Source of the DNA: Bacteroidales bacterium UBA6340
GTDB taxonomy: Bacteria; Bacteroidota; Bacteroidia; Bacteroidales; Paludibacteraceae
Assembly (NCBI GenBank): GCA_002440265.1
Contig: DJSG01000076.1
Coordinates: forward strand, 12,931 to 30,398
Length of the DNA stretch: 17,468 nt
Direction: 5' to 3'
Position 1 is the first letter of the stretch. Each line of letters opens with the position of its first letter. The notes beneath the pieces were generated by a model. That model did not search any database. It saw only the letters and a program-made list of their open reading frames with translations, and had not been told where the DNA came from. Below, piece after piece: positions 4,472 to 12,328 of this stretch. The position numbers were made by a program, and so were the translations under genes.

Positions 4472-6100
4472 TTATTTTAAGTTTGCAAGTATTTTGTCGG
4501 CTTGCCGGCGCGTTATCATCTGTTGCGACTCGGTGAGTTCGGGGATATTGACTTCCAAGCCGACGGCTACCTTGTCGGGGTTGGCAATTCTGTCTTTGTT
4601 CGCCATATAGATGTACACCCAACAGAAGGTGTTGGCGTAGTGCTTGCGTGCCATCTTGGAGAGCGTCCAATCCTGACGGGTAACCTCTTTCGCCACCGTC
4701 TTGCCGGACAACTGCATATCCACGATGACGGGAGCGGAAGAGACGGGGCTTTGCGTCTTGCTTGTTGCTTTGCTTGCCGCAGGGGCTTTGCGTTCCGTTG
4801 CGGGAGCCGGTTGCGGTGCCTGACGATACCGCTGTTTGGCGGTCTCGAACTCATCAGCGTTGAGCAGACGTATCTCTACTCGGCGGTTGGGACCATACGC
4901 GGCTTTGCTGCGTTTACCCTCGATGATGCCGCCACTATATGCCACGAGCCGTTGCGGTGCGATGGTGTGTTCCTCAATGAGTTCGTTGAGGACGTTTTGC
5001 GCACGGGTGCTGCCGAGTTGCAGATTGTAGTTCTCACTACCCGTATTGTCGCAGTAGCCGACAATCTCGACATACAGGCTGTTATCGCGTTGGAGCCGCG
5101 AAGCCACCTGCTGAATGACGGTCAAGTCGTTGTCTCTGAGCGAGGATTGATTGGGTGCGAAATAGATATAGTAATAGTTGTTGTCAGAAACGACTTCCTG
5201 TATGGGCGTTACCGTGTTGCTGATGATGACGGTGTCTTTTTGCACCACTATCACCGTGTCCGCCTTGGCAGGTTTGGTGTTGTCCTTAGGTTTGCTGATA
5301 CGCTCCTCGAACTTGTCCTCGTCGGCTATGTTGCATACATGTGATTTCTTGGTAGCATTTATCTTGTAGCGCAAGGAGAGAGTGATATCCACAATACCGT
5401 CGTTGTTAGTACCTTTGATACGACCGTCCAATTTGTCGTTCATGAAATACGTGTATGTGGCTTTTACTCCCAAGGAAATGCTTCGGCTGACATTGAACTG
5501 GAAGTCAGCCCCTCCGACAATCATGGGGTATGCGTGGTATTTGTCATCGCTGCGGGTGCCGGTGATTATATTGTCCGTTTCGCGTCTGAATTCCGAGTAG
5601 ATGCTCCTTTGGCAAATACCGGCTCCGCCTCCGGCGAGTATGTTGAGTGCAAAAATTTTGTTGCGGTTGTCCGGAGCCCAAGCATTGACTATGTCGAAAG
5701 AGGAGAGAGCCTGTACGCGGAACATATCCGCTTTGAATAATTCATTTCGGGAGTTATTGTCTTTGTCCGTGATTCTGAGGGTGGAATACAGTCCTTCAAG
5801 GCCCAAGCCCCATGTGGAGTTGAAGTTATAGTTGAATCCGAGTCCTACGGTAGGAGCATAGATGGCGTTTACCATATCCGCGGAGTAGTCGGCATCGAAC
5901 CAATTGCCGCCGGCATCCAGATAGAGCGTCCAATGCGATGCCACCGGTGCAGCATTGGAGGTGTTGCCATAGGGGCGTACACCGGTGGCGGAGTGCCGTT
6001 GCGCCGACAGATTTTGCAGGCATAGGAGCATACAAAAAAGTGCCCAAAACTTAATGAAAGTATTGGCTTTTCGTGTGGCTATAGGTGACAATCTACACAT
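4472..6100 (-). CDS. Outer-membrane OmpA-family protein with C-terminal LysM-like domain
   Basis: The protein has 542 residues. A signal peptide covers about 1-34 (hydrophobic FWALFCMLLCLQNLSA). Residues 55-250 form an outer-membrane beta-barrel with alternating aromatic strands. A linker at 255-305 follows. The OmpA-like peptidoglycan-binding domain is about 310-411 (YYIYFAPNQSSLRDND; GYCDNTGSENYNLQLGSTRA). Asp351 and Arg366 match the two OmpA residues that bind diaminopimelate. After an Ala/Pro-rich linker (427-455) comes a LysM-like module at about 474-523 (DWTLSKMARKHYANTFCWVY, ending VGLEVNIPELT). The protein therefore has two potential cell-wall contacts and probably anchors the outer membrane. 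The start at 6100 lies 34 bp from a perfect promoter, leaving a leader of about 27 nt. Confidence 0.93.
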   Translation of the reverse strand: MCRLSPIATRKANTFIKFWALFCMLLCLQNLSAQRHSATGVRPYGNTSNAAPVASHWTLYLDAGGNWFDADYSADMVNAIYAPTVGLGFNYNFNSTWGLGLEGLYSTLRITDKDNNSRNELFKADMFRVQALSSFDIVNAWAPDNRNKIFALNILAGGGAGICQRSIYSEFRRETDNIITGTRSDDKYHAYPMIVGGADFQFNVSRSISLGVKATYTYFMNDKLDGRIKGTNNDGIVDITLSLRYKINATKKSHVCNIADEDKFEERISKPKDNTKPAKADTVIVVQKDTVIISNTVTPIQEVVSDNNYYYIYFAPNQSSLRDNDLTVIQQVASRLQRDNSLYVEIVGYCDNTGSENYNLQLGSTRAQNVLNELIEEHTIAPQRLVAYSGGIIEGKRSKAAYGPNRRVEIRLLNADEFETAKQRYRQAPQPAPATERKAPAASKATSKTQSPVSSAPVIVDMQLSGKTVAKEVTRQDWTLSKMARKHYANTFCWVYIYMANKDRIANPDKVAVGLEVNIPELTESQQMITRRQADKILANLK

Positions 6101-6133
6101 TTACAGAACTATGATATGGTTACATAGGGACTG

Positions 6134-6164
6134 CAAAGGTACAACAATTATTTTGAATATCAAA
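6134..6164 (-). promoter_or_regulatory. Promoter of the ompA-lysM gene
   Basis: On the minus strand TTTG (6164-6161), exactly 19 bp and TACCTTTG (6141-6134) give a textbook Bacteroidota promoter. The predicted start is near 6127, about 27 nt before the ATG. Confidence 0.75.
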
Positions 6165-6200
6165 GAAAATGTATTAAAAATGTGATTTTTTACAAAAAAG

Positions 6201-6231
6201 TTGCGTATATTGTGATTTTGTAGTATCTTTG
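6201..6231 (+). promoter_or_regulatory. Promoter of pta(-ackA)
   Basis: TTG (6201-6203), 20 bp and TATCTTTG (6224-6231) match the consensus. The predicted start is near 6238, giving a leader of about 257 nt before the chosen pta start. The -7 box lies inside the left arm of the 6213-6267 palindrome. Confidence 0.65.
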
Positions 6232-6267
6232 CCACGACTTCACTGTGCCAAAGATACTACAAAATCA
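6213..6267. repeat. Palindrome carrying a -7 box in each orientation
   Basis: Bases 6213-6231 and 6249-6267 are perfect 19-bp inverted repeats (TGATTTTGTAGTATCTTTG and its complement). After one mismatch they continue for 3 more pairs around a 9-base centre (6236-6244). Each arm contains TATCTTTG, one facing pta and one facing ompA. Only the pta-facing copy has a -33 TTG at the correct distance. Confidence 0.75.
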
Positions 6268-6299
6268 GTAATAAGTAATAGTTAATAATTAATAGAAGG
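6267..6299 (+). repeat. Dispersed TTAATRG repeat, copy B
   Basis: The sequence AGTAATAAGTAATAG and its continuation to 6299 match copies A (2715) and C (17372, opposite strand). It directly abuts the promoter palindrome and lies in the pta leader. Confidence 0.5.
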
Positions 6300-6333
6300 G
6301 CGGGGCGGGAATTGCAGGTCAGATTACCCGAGG

Positions 6334-6363
6334 TTCTCTCGAAGTTCTCTCGGTATTCTCTCG
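6334..6363 (+). repeat. Three 11-bp tandem units (TTCTCTCG) in the pta leader
   Basis: TTCTCTCG occurs at 6334, 6345 and 6356, each followed by three variable bases. Flanking CCCGAG and CTCGGG could pair around the array. The rest of the leader up to 6494 shows no other clear element. Confidence 0.6.
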
Positions 6364-6494
6364 GGAAAGAGCCGATTCCGGTCCGAAGAAAAAGGGGTGG
6401 ATATTCCGCTGCTTTTCCGATGGGTGAGTTGGGACGCTGAAGATAGTGCGGAGGGTGGATGCCAATGAAAAGGAGAAAAATAAATGATATAAAT

Positions 6495-7496
6495 ATGGAT
6501 ATATTGAGTAAAATGCTGGAGCGCGCGCAGCAACATCCGCAGCGCATTGTGCTTCCTGAGGGCGACGAACCCCGTACGTTGGAGGCAGCAAACATCATTC
6601 TTCGCGACAAAATCGCCCATCTGACTCTTATCGGCAACCCCGAGAAGATACATCAGATGGCAAGGGAGAAGGGGTATGAATATATAACAGAGGCGAAGAT
6701 TATCGACCCCATGACCGATGCCAAGATGCCGGAATATGCGCACCTGCTCTACGAATTGCGCAAAGCCAAAGGCATGACCGAGGAAGAGGCTGCCAAGAAA
6801 GCACAAGACCCGTTGTATCTGGGTTGTCTGATGATTAAGAACGGAGACGCAGACGGCGAGTTGGCAGGCGCACGCGGTACGACGGCTGACACGATTCGTC
6901 CCGCATTCCAGATACTGAAGACCAAACCCGGTGTGCATCTGGTATCGGGTGTGTTCCTGATGTTCACCCCCGCCAAACAGTATGGTGAGGACGGTTTCCT
7001 GCTATTTGCAGACTGCGCCGTCAATCCGTGTCCGAATGCCCAAGAGTTGGCTGAGATAGCGGTATCTACTGCCGAGACGGCTCGTACGCTGGCAGGTATC
7101 GAACCACGTGTGGCGATGCTGAGTTTCTCGACGAAAGGCAGTGCCAAGCATGAGTTGGTGGACAAGGTAGTGGAGGCTACGCGTATCGCGCACGAGTTGG
7201 CACCTGATTTGGCACTGGACGGCGAACTGCAGGCAGACGCTGCGCTGGTGCCGAGTGTGGCTGCGAAGAAGGCTCCGGGTTCGCCCGTGGCAGGTAAGGC
7301 AAACGTGCTGGTATTCCCTGATTTGCAGGCGGGCAATATAGGTTATAAGTTGGTGGAGCGTTTCTCGGGTGCAGACGCTGTAGGTCCTATCCTGCAAGGT
7401 ATCGCTGCTCCGGTGAACGACTTGAGCCGCGGCTGCAAAGTGCAGGATATCGTGCAGATGGTCATCATCACTGCCAACCAAGCCATAAAAGATTAA
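6495..7496 (+). CDS. pta: Phosphate acetyltransferase
   Basis: The protein has 333 residues, the normal length for the short single-domain Pta family (PTA_PTB). It interconverts acetyl-CoA plus phosphate with acetyl phosphate plus CoA in the cytosol. The N-terminus DILSKMLERAQQHPQRIVLP and the conserved LPEGDEPRTLEAA, GELAGARGTTADTIRPA, LSFSTKGSAKHE and FPDLQAGNIGYKLVERF regions are diagnostic. An upstream ATG at 6459 is in frame, but the added residues (MPMKRRKINDIN) are not family-like, so I choose 6495. It forms an acetate-producing, ATP-yielding pathway with ackA 129 bp downstream. A structured spacer lies between them, and transcription probably starts near 6238. Confidence 0.96.
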   Translation: MDILSKMLERAQQHPQRIVLPEGDEPRTLEAANIILRDKIAHLTLIGNPEKIHQMAREKGYEYITEAKIIDPMTDAKMPEYAHLLYELRKAKGMTEEEAAKKAQDPLYLGCLMIKNGDADGELAGARGTTADTIRPAFQILKTKPGVHLVSGVFLMFTPAKQYGEDGFLLFADCAVNPCPNAQELAEIAVSTAETARTLAGIEPRVAMLSFSTKGSAKHELVDKVVEATRIAHELAPDLALDGELQADAALVPSVAAKKAPGSPVAGKANVLVFPDLQAGNIGYKLVERFSGADAVGPILQGIAAPVNDLSRGCKVQDIVQMVIITANQAIKD

Positions 7497-7509
7497 AAAG
7501 TATTGGCGC

Positions 7510-7576
7510 ATCCGTAGCGCAAAGGTTGCCCAAGGGTTGCGTATCCCTTGCGTATCCTTTGCTGAAAGATACGGAT
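7510..7576 (+). repeat. Nested inverted repeats between pta and ackA
   Basis: Three pairs nest concentrically: ATCCGTA (7510-7516) with TACGGAT (7570-7576), GCAAAGG (7519-7525) with CCTTTGC (7556-7562), and CAAGGG (7531-7536) with CCCTTG (7545-7550). The right half also holds a direct repeat TTGCGTATCC at 7537 and 7548. It may be an intercistronic stem that protects or attenuates the transcript. Confidence 0.6.
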
Positions 7577-7625
7577 TTGACACGGTGAAGAAATGTAAAT
7601 TAATTGACAACAAGACGAAAAGAAT

Positions 7626-8819
7626 ATGAAGATTTTAGTATTGAACTGCGGTAGCAGCAGCATCAAGTATAAACTGTTCGAGATGGAGACCCGCAGCATC
7701 CTCGCGCAAGGCGGCGTGGAGAAGATAGGGTTGCCGGACTCGTTTCTGCAAGTGAAACTGCCGAGCGGCGAGAAGGTGAAGATAGAGAAACCGATGCCCG
7801 AACATACGATTGGTATCCAGTTGATATTGGACAGCCTGGTGGACGAGAAGATTGGATGCCTGAAGTCGCTGAAAGAGATTGATGCTGTGGGACACCGCGT
7901 AGTGCACGGCGGCGAGAAATTCAACAAGTCGGTGGTGATTACACCTGAGGTGAAAGAGATGATTGTGAAGTGCATCGACCTGGCTCCGCTGCACAACCCC
8001 GCCAACCTGAAGGGTATCGAGGCGATTGAGAAGACGCTGCCGGGCGTGCCGCAAGTGGGAGTGTTCGACACGGCTTTCCACCAGACCATGCCCGATGAGG
8101 CATATATGTACGCCATTCCGTACGAGTTGTACGAGAAGTATGCCATTCGCCGCTACGGTTTCCACGGGACCTCGCACCGCTACGTGTCAGCGCGTGTGTG
8201 CGAGTTCCTGGGCGTGGACCCGAAAGGCAAGAAGATAATCACGGCACATATCGGCAACGGCGGCAGTTGCACGGCGGTGTTGGACGGCAAATCCGTGGAT
8301 ACCTCGATGGGTCTGACCCCCGTTGAGGGCTTGATGATGGGCACCCGCAGCGGCGACCTCGACCTCGGGGCTGCGACATACATCATGGACAAAGAGCACC
8401 TGACGACGGCAGAGTTCTCGACGCTGGTGAACAAGAAATCGGGTCTGCTGGGCGTGAGCGGCGTATCAAGCGACGCACGTGACATAGAGAATGCCGTTGC
8501 GAATGGCAACAAACGTGCGGATTTGGCACGGAGGATGTTCATCTATCGTGTGAAGAAATACATAGGTGCTTATGCGGCTGCCTTGGACGGTGTGGACATC
8601 ATCGTGTTCACGGGCGGTATCGGTGAGAACGATATGTATATCCGCGGCGAGATAGCCAAAGGACTCGGTTACCTCGGTGTGAAGATTGACGAGGAGAAGA
8701 ATATGCGCAGCCGCGGCGAGGAGATTGTGATTTCGACGCCGGACAGCCGTGTGACGGTGTGCGTCATCCCGACCGATGAGGAGTGGATGATAGCATCGGA
8801 TACGATGGCATTGCTGTAA
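7626..8819 (+). CDS. ackA: Acetate kinase
   Basis: The protein has 397 residues, the usual family length. It converts acetyl phosphate plus ADP to acetate plus ATP (and the reverse). It begins MKILVLNCGSSSIKYKLFEM. Asn7, Arg91 (GHRVVHGG), Asp148 (FDTAFHQTMP), His180 (GFHGTSHRYVS) and Arg241 (GTRSGDLD) fall at the classical active-site positions. Glu385 (TDEEW) is the expected metal-binding acidic residue. FTGGIGEN is the adenosine motif. The ATG follows an A-rich stretch with AAAAGAAT. It works with pta upstream, and a strong hairpin follows the stop. Confidence 0.97.
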   Translation: MKILVLNCGSSSIKYKLFEMETRSILAQGGVEKIGLPDSFLQVKLPSGEKVKIEKPMPEHTIGIQLILDSLVDEKIGCLKSLKEIDAVGHRVVHGGEKFNKSVVITPEVKEMIVKCIDLAPLHNPANLKGIEAIEKTLPGVPQVGVFDTAFHQTMPDEAYMYAIPYELYEKYAIRRYGFHGTSHRYVSARVCEFLGVDPKGKKIITAHIGNGGSCTAVLDGKSVDTSMGLTPVEGLMMGTRSGDLDLGAATYIMDKEHLTTAEFSTLVNKKSGLLGVSGVSSDARDIENAVANGNKRADLARRMFIYRVKKYIGAYAAALDGVDIIVFTGGIGENDMYIRGEIAKGLGYLGVKIDEEKNMRSRGEEIVISTPDSRVTVCVIPTDEEWMIASDTMALL

Positions 8820-8827
8820 GAAAAGAG

Positions 8828-8857
8828 ATGCGGGGACGGTTGGTGCCGTCTCCGCAT
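8828..8857 (+). terminator. Strong hairpin after ackA
   Basis: ATGCGGGGACGG (8828-8839) pairs with CCGTCTCCGCAT (8846-8857) over 12 positions with one G-T pair; the loop is TTGGTG. It starts 9 bp after the ackA stop and is followed by ATATATAG, not a T-run. It most likely ends the pta-ackA transcript. Confidence 0.75.
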
Positions 8858-8917
8858 ATATAGATAAACATGGGTGCGCCCGACAGGGTTGCCCCGCAAA
8901 CATTAAATTACTGAACC

Positions 8918-10561
8918 TTGAAACCGATAATTTATCAGTTATTGCCGCGTACCTTTGCCAACTATAATGATACACGGCGGCATTGCGGTACCCTGCAGGA
9001 GAACGGCTGCGGTACCCTGAATGCCATCACCCCGCGCGCATTGCGTGCGATACGCGACTTGGGAGCCACGCATGTGTGGTACACCGGCGTGATTAGACAC
9101 GCCACAGCGCAGTACAATACCCCGTCGATAGTGAAAGGTCTGGCGGGCAGTCCGTACGCGATAACCGACTACTATGACATCGACCCCGACCTGTGCGAAG
9201 ACCAAGACAGGCGTATGGAGGAGTTCGAGTCGTTGGTAGATAGGACGCACAAGGCTAACTTGCAGGTAATCATAGACTTTGTGCCCAACCATGTGGCGCG
9301 TGAATACCGCTCGACACACCGTCCGAAAGGGGTGAAAGACCTGGGGGAAGACGATAACCCTAACTGGGCATTCTCGCCGCTGAACAACTTCTACTACCTG
9401 CCCGGGCAGCCGTTTGCGCCGCAGTTTGACGTGCAAGGGTACACGGAAAACCCGGCGAAAGCCACGGGAAACGACTGCTTTAGTGCCCACCCGACCAAGG
9501 ATGACTGGTACGAAACCGTGAAGTTGAACTACGGCGTCTTCTACCAAGGCGGGGGCGAGAAACAGTTTGACCCGATACCGGACACGTGGCATAAGATGCT
9601 GGATATCATGCTGTTCTGGGCAAGCAAAGGCATAGACGGCTTTCGTTGTGATATGGCGGAGATGGTACCGCAGGAGTTCTGGCAGTGGAGCATCGAGCAG
9701 GTGAAGGCACAGTATCCCGATATAATGTATATTGCGGAGGTGTATCAGCCTGCTTTGTACCGCGATTACTTGGCGGCAGGATTTGATTACCTGTACGACA
9801 AGGTTGGCATGTATGACTATCTGCGCGGTGTAACGAGCAAGAACTGGCCTGTGGAGGGCATTACGCAACAGTGGCAACGTGTGGACGACATACGCGAGCA
9901 TATGTTGTACTTCCTCGAGAACCACGACGAACAGCGTATAGCAAGCGGTTTCTTCTGTGGGCGCGGCATGTGTGCGGAGCCTGCCATGATAGTGGCTGCC
10001 ACGTTGGGAACCAACCCCGTGATGGTGTATGCCGGTCAGGAATTAGGCGAGAAAGGTATGGACGCCGAGGGCTTCTCGGGCATGGACGGCAAGTCGTCGA
10101 TATTCGATTATTGGGGTATCGCATCGTTGCAGGCATGGGCAAACCACGGTAAGTTCGACGGAGCCCTGTTGGATGATGAGCAACGCGACCTGAGGGCGTT
10201 CTACAGGCAGTTGCTACGCGTGGCACGAACCGAGAAAGCCATCACGCAGGGGGAGATGTATGACCTCGAATATGCTCAGGGTGATGGCTTTAACAAACAC
10301 GAGCAGTTTGCGTATATCCGCAAGTACAAGCGGCAGATGCTGCTGGTGGTACTCAACTTTGATGACCGTCAGGTGGATATGCAGGTGCGTGTACCCAAGG
10401 AAGCGTTTGAGCATTTAGAGTTATCCGAACAGTCTATGGTCGAGGCAACTGATTTGCTGACCGGTGCTACATACCGCTTTCCGCTGACAGCACACACGCC
10501 TGTGTGCCTGACACTGCCCGCATGGAAAGGTGTGATACTGAAGGTGAAGACCACGAAATAG
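8918..10561 (+). CDS. Cytoplasmic GH13 (alpha-amylase family) glycoside hydrolase
   Basis: The protein has 547 residues and no signal peptide. All four GH13 regions are present: DFVPNH (120-125); GFRCDMAEM (241-249) with nucleophile Asp245; YIAEVYQP (271-278) with acid/base Glu274; FLENHDEQR (332-340) with His336-Asp337. The N-terminus KPIIYQLLPRTFAN starts the (beta/alpha)8 barrel, and about 440-547 form the C-terminal beta domain. The start is TTG at 8918: a TGA two codons upstream blocks extension, and the first in-frame ATG is near residue 100, inside the barrel. It probably cleaves imported alpha-glucans or maltodextrins; exact specificity cannot be read. It is followed by ubiA and maf on the same strand, which look functionally unrelated. 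Confidence 0.94.
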   Translation: MKPIIYQLLPRTFANYNDTRRHCGTLQENGCGTLNAITPRALRAIRDLGATHVWYTGVIRHATAQYNTPSIVKGLAGSPYAITDYYDIDPDLCEDQDRRMEEFESLVDRTHKANLQVIIDFVPNHVAREYRSTHRPKGVKDLGEDDNPNWAFSPLNNFYYLPGQPFAPQFDVQGYTENPAKATGNDCFSAHPTKDDWYETVKLNYGVFYQGGGEKQFDPIPDTWHKMLDIMLFWASKGIDGFRCDMAEMVPQEFWQWSIEQVKAQYPDIMYIAEVYQPALYRDYLAAGFDYLYDKVGMYDYLRGVTSKNWPVEGITQQWQRVDDIREHMLYFLENHDEQRIASGFFCGRGMCAEPAMIVAATLGTNPVMVYAGQELGEKGMDAEGFSGMDGKSSIFDYWGIASLQAWANHGKFDGALLDDEQRDLRAFYRQLLRVARTEKAITQGEMYDLEYAQGDGFNKHEQFAYIRKYKRQMLLVVLNFDDRQVDMQVRVPKEAFEHLELSEQSMVEATDLLTGATYRFPLTAHTPVCLTLPAWKGVILKVKTTK

Positions 10562-10618
10562 TGCGGGCATTTGTTTGTGGATGGTTATAGGATAGTTATA
10601 GGTTGGAGGGCAGAAAAG

Positions 10619-11599
10619 ATGAAGAGATGGTCGTTTGATACGGAGAAGATTGGGGTCTGGTTCCGGTTGGTGCGGGGCGGGAACCTGCTGTTTGTGGCTA
10701 TACTGCTGTATGTGATGGAGAAATGGGTGGCTACACCGCTGCTGAACAGGGCTTTATTCCATGAGCAGATGCCGTGGTGGGTGCTGCTGTTGCTCATACT
10801 CGGGACGGTATGTATAGCCGCAGGGGGGTACGTAATCAACGATTATTTCGACATCAAGATAGACAGAATCAACCGTCCGGACAGGCTGATAGTGCCGGAT
10901 ATCGTATCAAAGAATGCGGCGATGCGTCTGTTTCAGTGTCTGACGGCTGCGGGTGTGGTCATGGGAATAGCCGTGGCAGTATGGGCAAGGAGTTGGACAT
11001 TAGGTGCGATATTCCTTGTTATTCCCGGGTTGCTGTGGTTCTATTCGGCGTCGTACAAGCGGCAGTTCCTTGTCGGGAATATCGTAGTGGCATTTATGGC
11101 GGCGTTGGTACCACTGTTAGTCGCCATAGCGAATGTGGACTACCTGCGGCACTTGTACCACGAGATGCTGGGATACTCTCCCATTTCCGGTGAGTTATAC
11201 ATGTGGTCAGGCGGCTTCGCGTTGTTTGCCTTCCTCACTACGCTGGCGCGAGAGATAGTGAAAGATATGGAAGACCAAGAGGGAGACCGCGAGTATGAGT
11301 GCCGCACGATGCCGATAAAATGGGGCAATACGGTGAGCAAGGCGGTGGTGACGGTGCTGATTGCCATTGTTTGCGGACTGATTTGCTACTTCGGGTTTGT
11401 CGTGGTGCCTTTCCCGCACGAGTGGAATACGTTGTCCACAAGGTATCTCACATTCGGTTTGCTGGTGCCGTGCGTGTGCGAGGTAATACTGCTTTGGTGC
11501 GCCCACCTGCCGCGGGAATACCATAATGCCCAGGCACTTATGAAGTTCGTGATGCTGATGGGGGCGTTGTACAGTTTTGTGATTGTGCGCATGCTATGA
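10619..11599 (+). CDS. UbiA-family membrane prenyltransferase
   Basis: The protein has 326 residues and about eight or nine hydrophobic segments. The first aspartate-rich motif is NDYFDIKIDRINRPDR (74-89; Asp75, Asp78, Asp82) and the second is KDMEDQEGD (215-223; Asp216, Asp219, Asp223). Both bind Mg-diphosphate in UbiA enzymes that attach a prenyl chain to an acceptor. YSASYKR is also typical. Bacteroidota homologues next to maf are often annotated as geranylgeranylglycerol-phosphate geranylgeranyltransferase-like, but the acceptor cannot be fixed by eye. A TTG at 10571 opens the frame, but the ATG at 10619, preceded by GGAGGGCAGAAAAG, is the likely start. The stop overlaps the maf start by 4 bp, so they are translationally coupled. 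Confidence 0.92.
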   Translation: MKRWSFDTEKIGVWFRLVRGGNLLFVAILLYVMEKWVATPLLNRALFHEQMPWWVLLLLILGTVCIAAGGYVINDYFDIKIDRINRPDRLIVPDIVSKNAAMRLFQCLTAAGVVMGIAVAVWARSWTLGAIFLVIPGLLWFYSASYKRQFLVGNIVVAFMAALVPLLVAIANVDYLRHLYHEMLGYSPISGELYMWSGGFALFAFLTTLAREIVKDMEDQEGDREYECRTMPIKWGNTVSKAVVTVLIAIVCGLICYFGFVVVPFPHEWNTLSTRYLTFGLLVPCVCEVILLWCAHLPREYHNAQALMKFVMLMGALYSFVIVRML

Positions 11600-12162
11600 A
11601 TATCATTTTAGGTAGTCAGAGTCCACGCCGCAGGGAACTGATGCGGGGTTTGGACATTCCATTCACGGCAATCACGATAGATGCCGATGAGTCGTACCCG
11701 AAAGAGTTGCAGGGAGGAGATATTCCTCTGTATATATCGCGCGCGAAGGCACGCGCGTACGCAAGCAGACTGACGGAGGAAGATGTGCTCATCACCTCGG
11801 ATACCATTGTCTGGTTGGACGGTGAGATGCTCGGCAAGCCCCATTCAGTGGAGGATGCCAAGCAGATGTTAGGACGGTTGAGCGGGCATACCCATCAGGT
11901 GTTTACGGCAGTGTGCTTCACCACGTTGCACGGACAAGACACATTGGTGGATAGTTCGGATGTTACATTCCGCCCGTTGGCACATGAAGAGATTGACTAC
12001 TACGTGGAGCACTATCACCCTATGGACAAGGCAGGCAGTTATGCCATTCAGGAATGGATTGGTTATGTGGGCATTACGCGCATAGAAGGGTCGCAGTACA
12101 CCGTGATGGGGTTTCCGATAGAGCAGGTGTATATGTACTTGAAAAGCAGAAGAATGATATGA
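11596..12162 (+). CDS. maf: Maf-like nucleoside triphosphate pyrophosphatase
   Basis: The protein has 188 residues, the normal Maf length. Maf proteins hydrolyse non-canonical or excess nucleoside triphosphates (dTTP, UTP and modified forms in the YhdE group) to monophosphate and pyrophosphate. The signature GSQSPRRRELM (6-16) begins the protein. The acidic ITSDTIVWLDGEMLGKP (66-82) contains the catalytic Asp69, and DKAGSYAIQEWIG (about 144-156) matches the YhdE-type C-terminal motif. The start lies within ATGA (11596-11599), overlapping the ubiA stop. The protein is cytosolic. Confidence 0.94.
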   Translation: MNIILGSQSPRRRELMRGLDIPFTAITIDADESYPKELQGGDIPLYISRAKARAYASRLTEEDVLITSDTIVWLDGEMLGKPHSVEDAKQMLGRLSGHTHQVFTAVCFTTLHGQDTLVDSSDVTFRPLAHEEIDYYVEHYHPMDKAGSYAIQEWIGYVGITRIEGSQYTVMGFPIEQVYMYLKSRRMI

Positions 12163-12265
12163 TATGGCACAACATCGTGTGAAAAGCGTTTGCAGATACA
12201 GGGCGCGATATTGGGCAATCTCCTAATACTGCGTTTTTCGTGTTGTCAGTATATATGGAATAAGG

Positions 12266-12296
12266 TTGTATATATCAACTATTTGTCGTAACTTTG
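12266..12296 (+). promoter_or_regulatory. Promoter of the secreted nuclease gene
   Basis: TTG (12266-12268), 20 bp and TAACTTTG (12289-12296) give a good Bacteroidota promoter. The ATG at 12329 is about 26 nt beyond the predicted start. Confidence 0.7.
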
Positions 12297-12328
12297 CGGC
12301 AGAGATTGGTAAAAAATAACAATATACT

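Noticed and set aside
4502..5344. Long plus-strand frame of 280 codons opposite the ompA-lysM gene
   Set aside because: It is the antisense shadow of a well-supported gene with clear OmpA motifs and promoter.
6213..6267. Invertible (phase-variable) promoter
   Set aside because: Known invertible promoters have repeats flanking roughly 100 bp or more. Here the arms are 9 bp apart, so inversion would change nothing useful.
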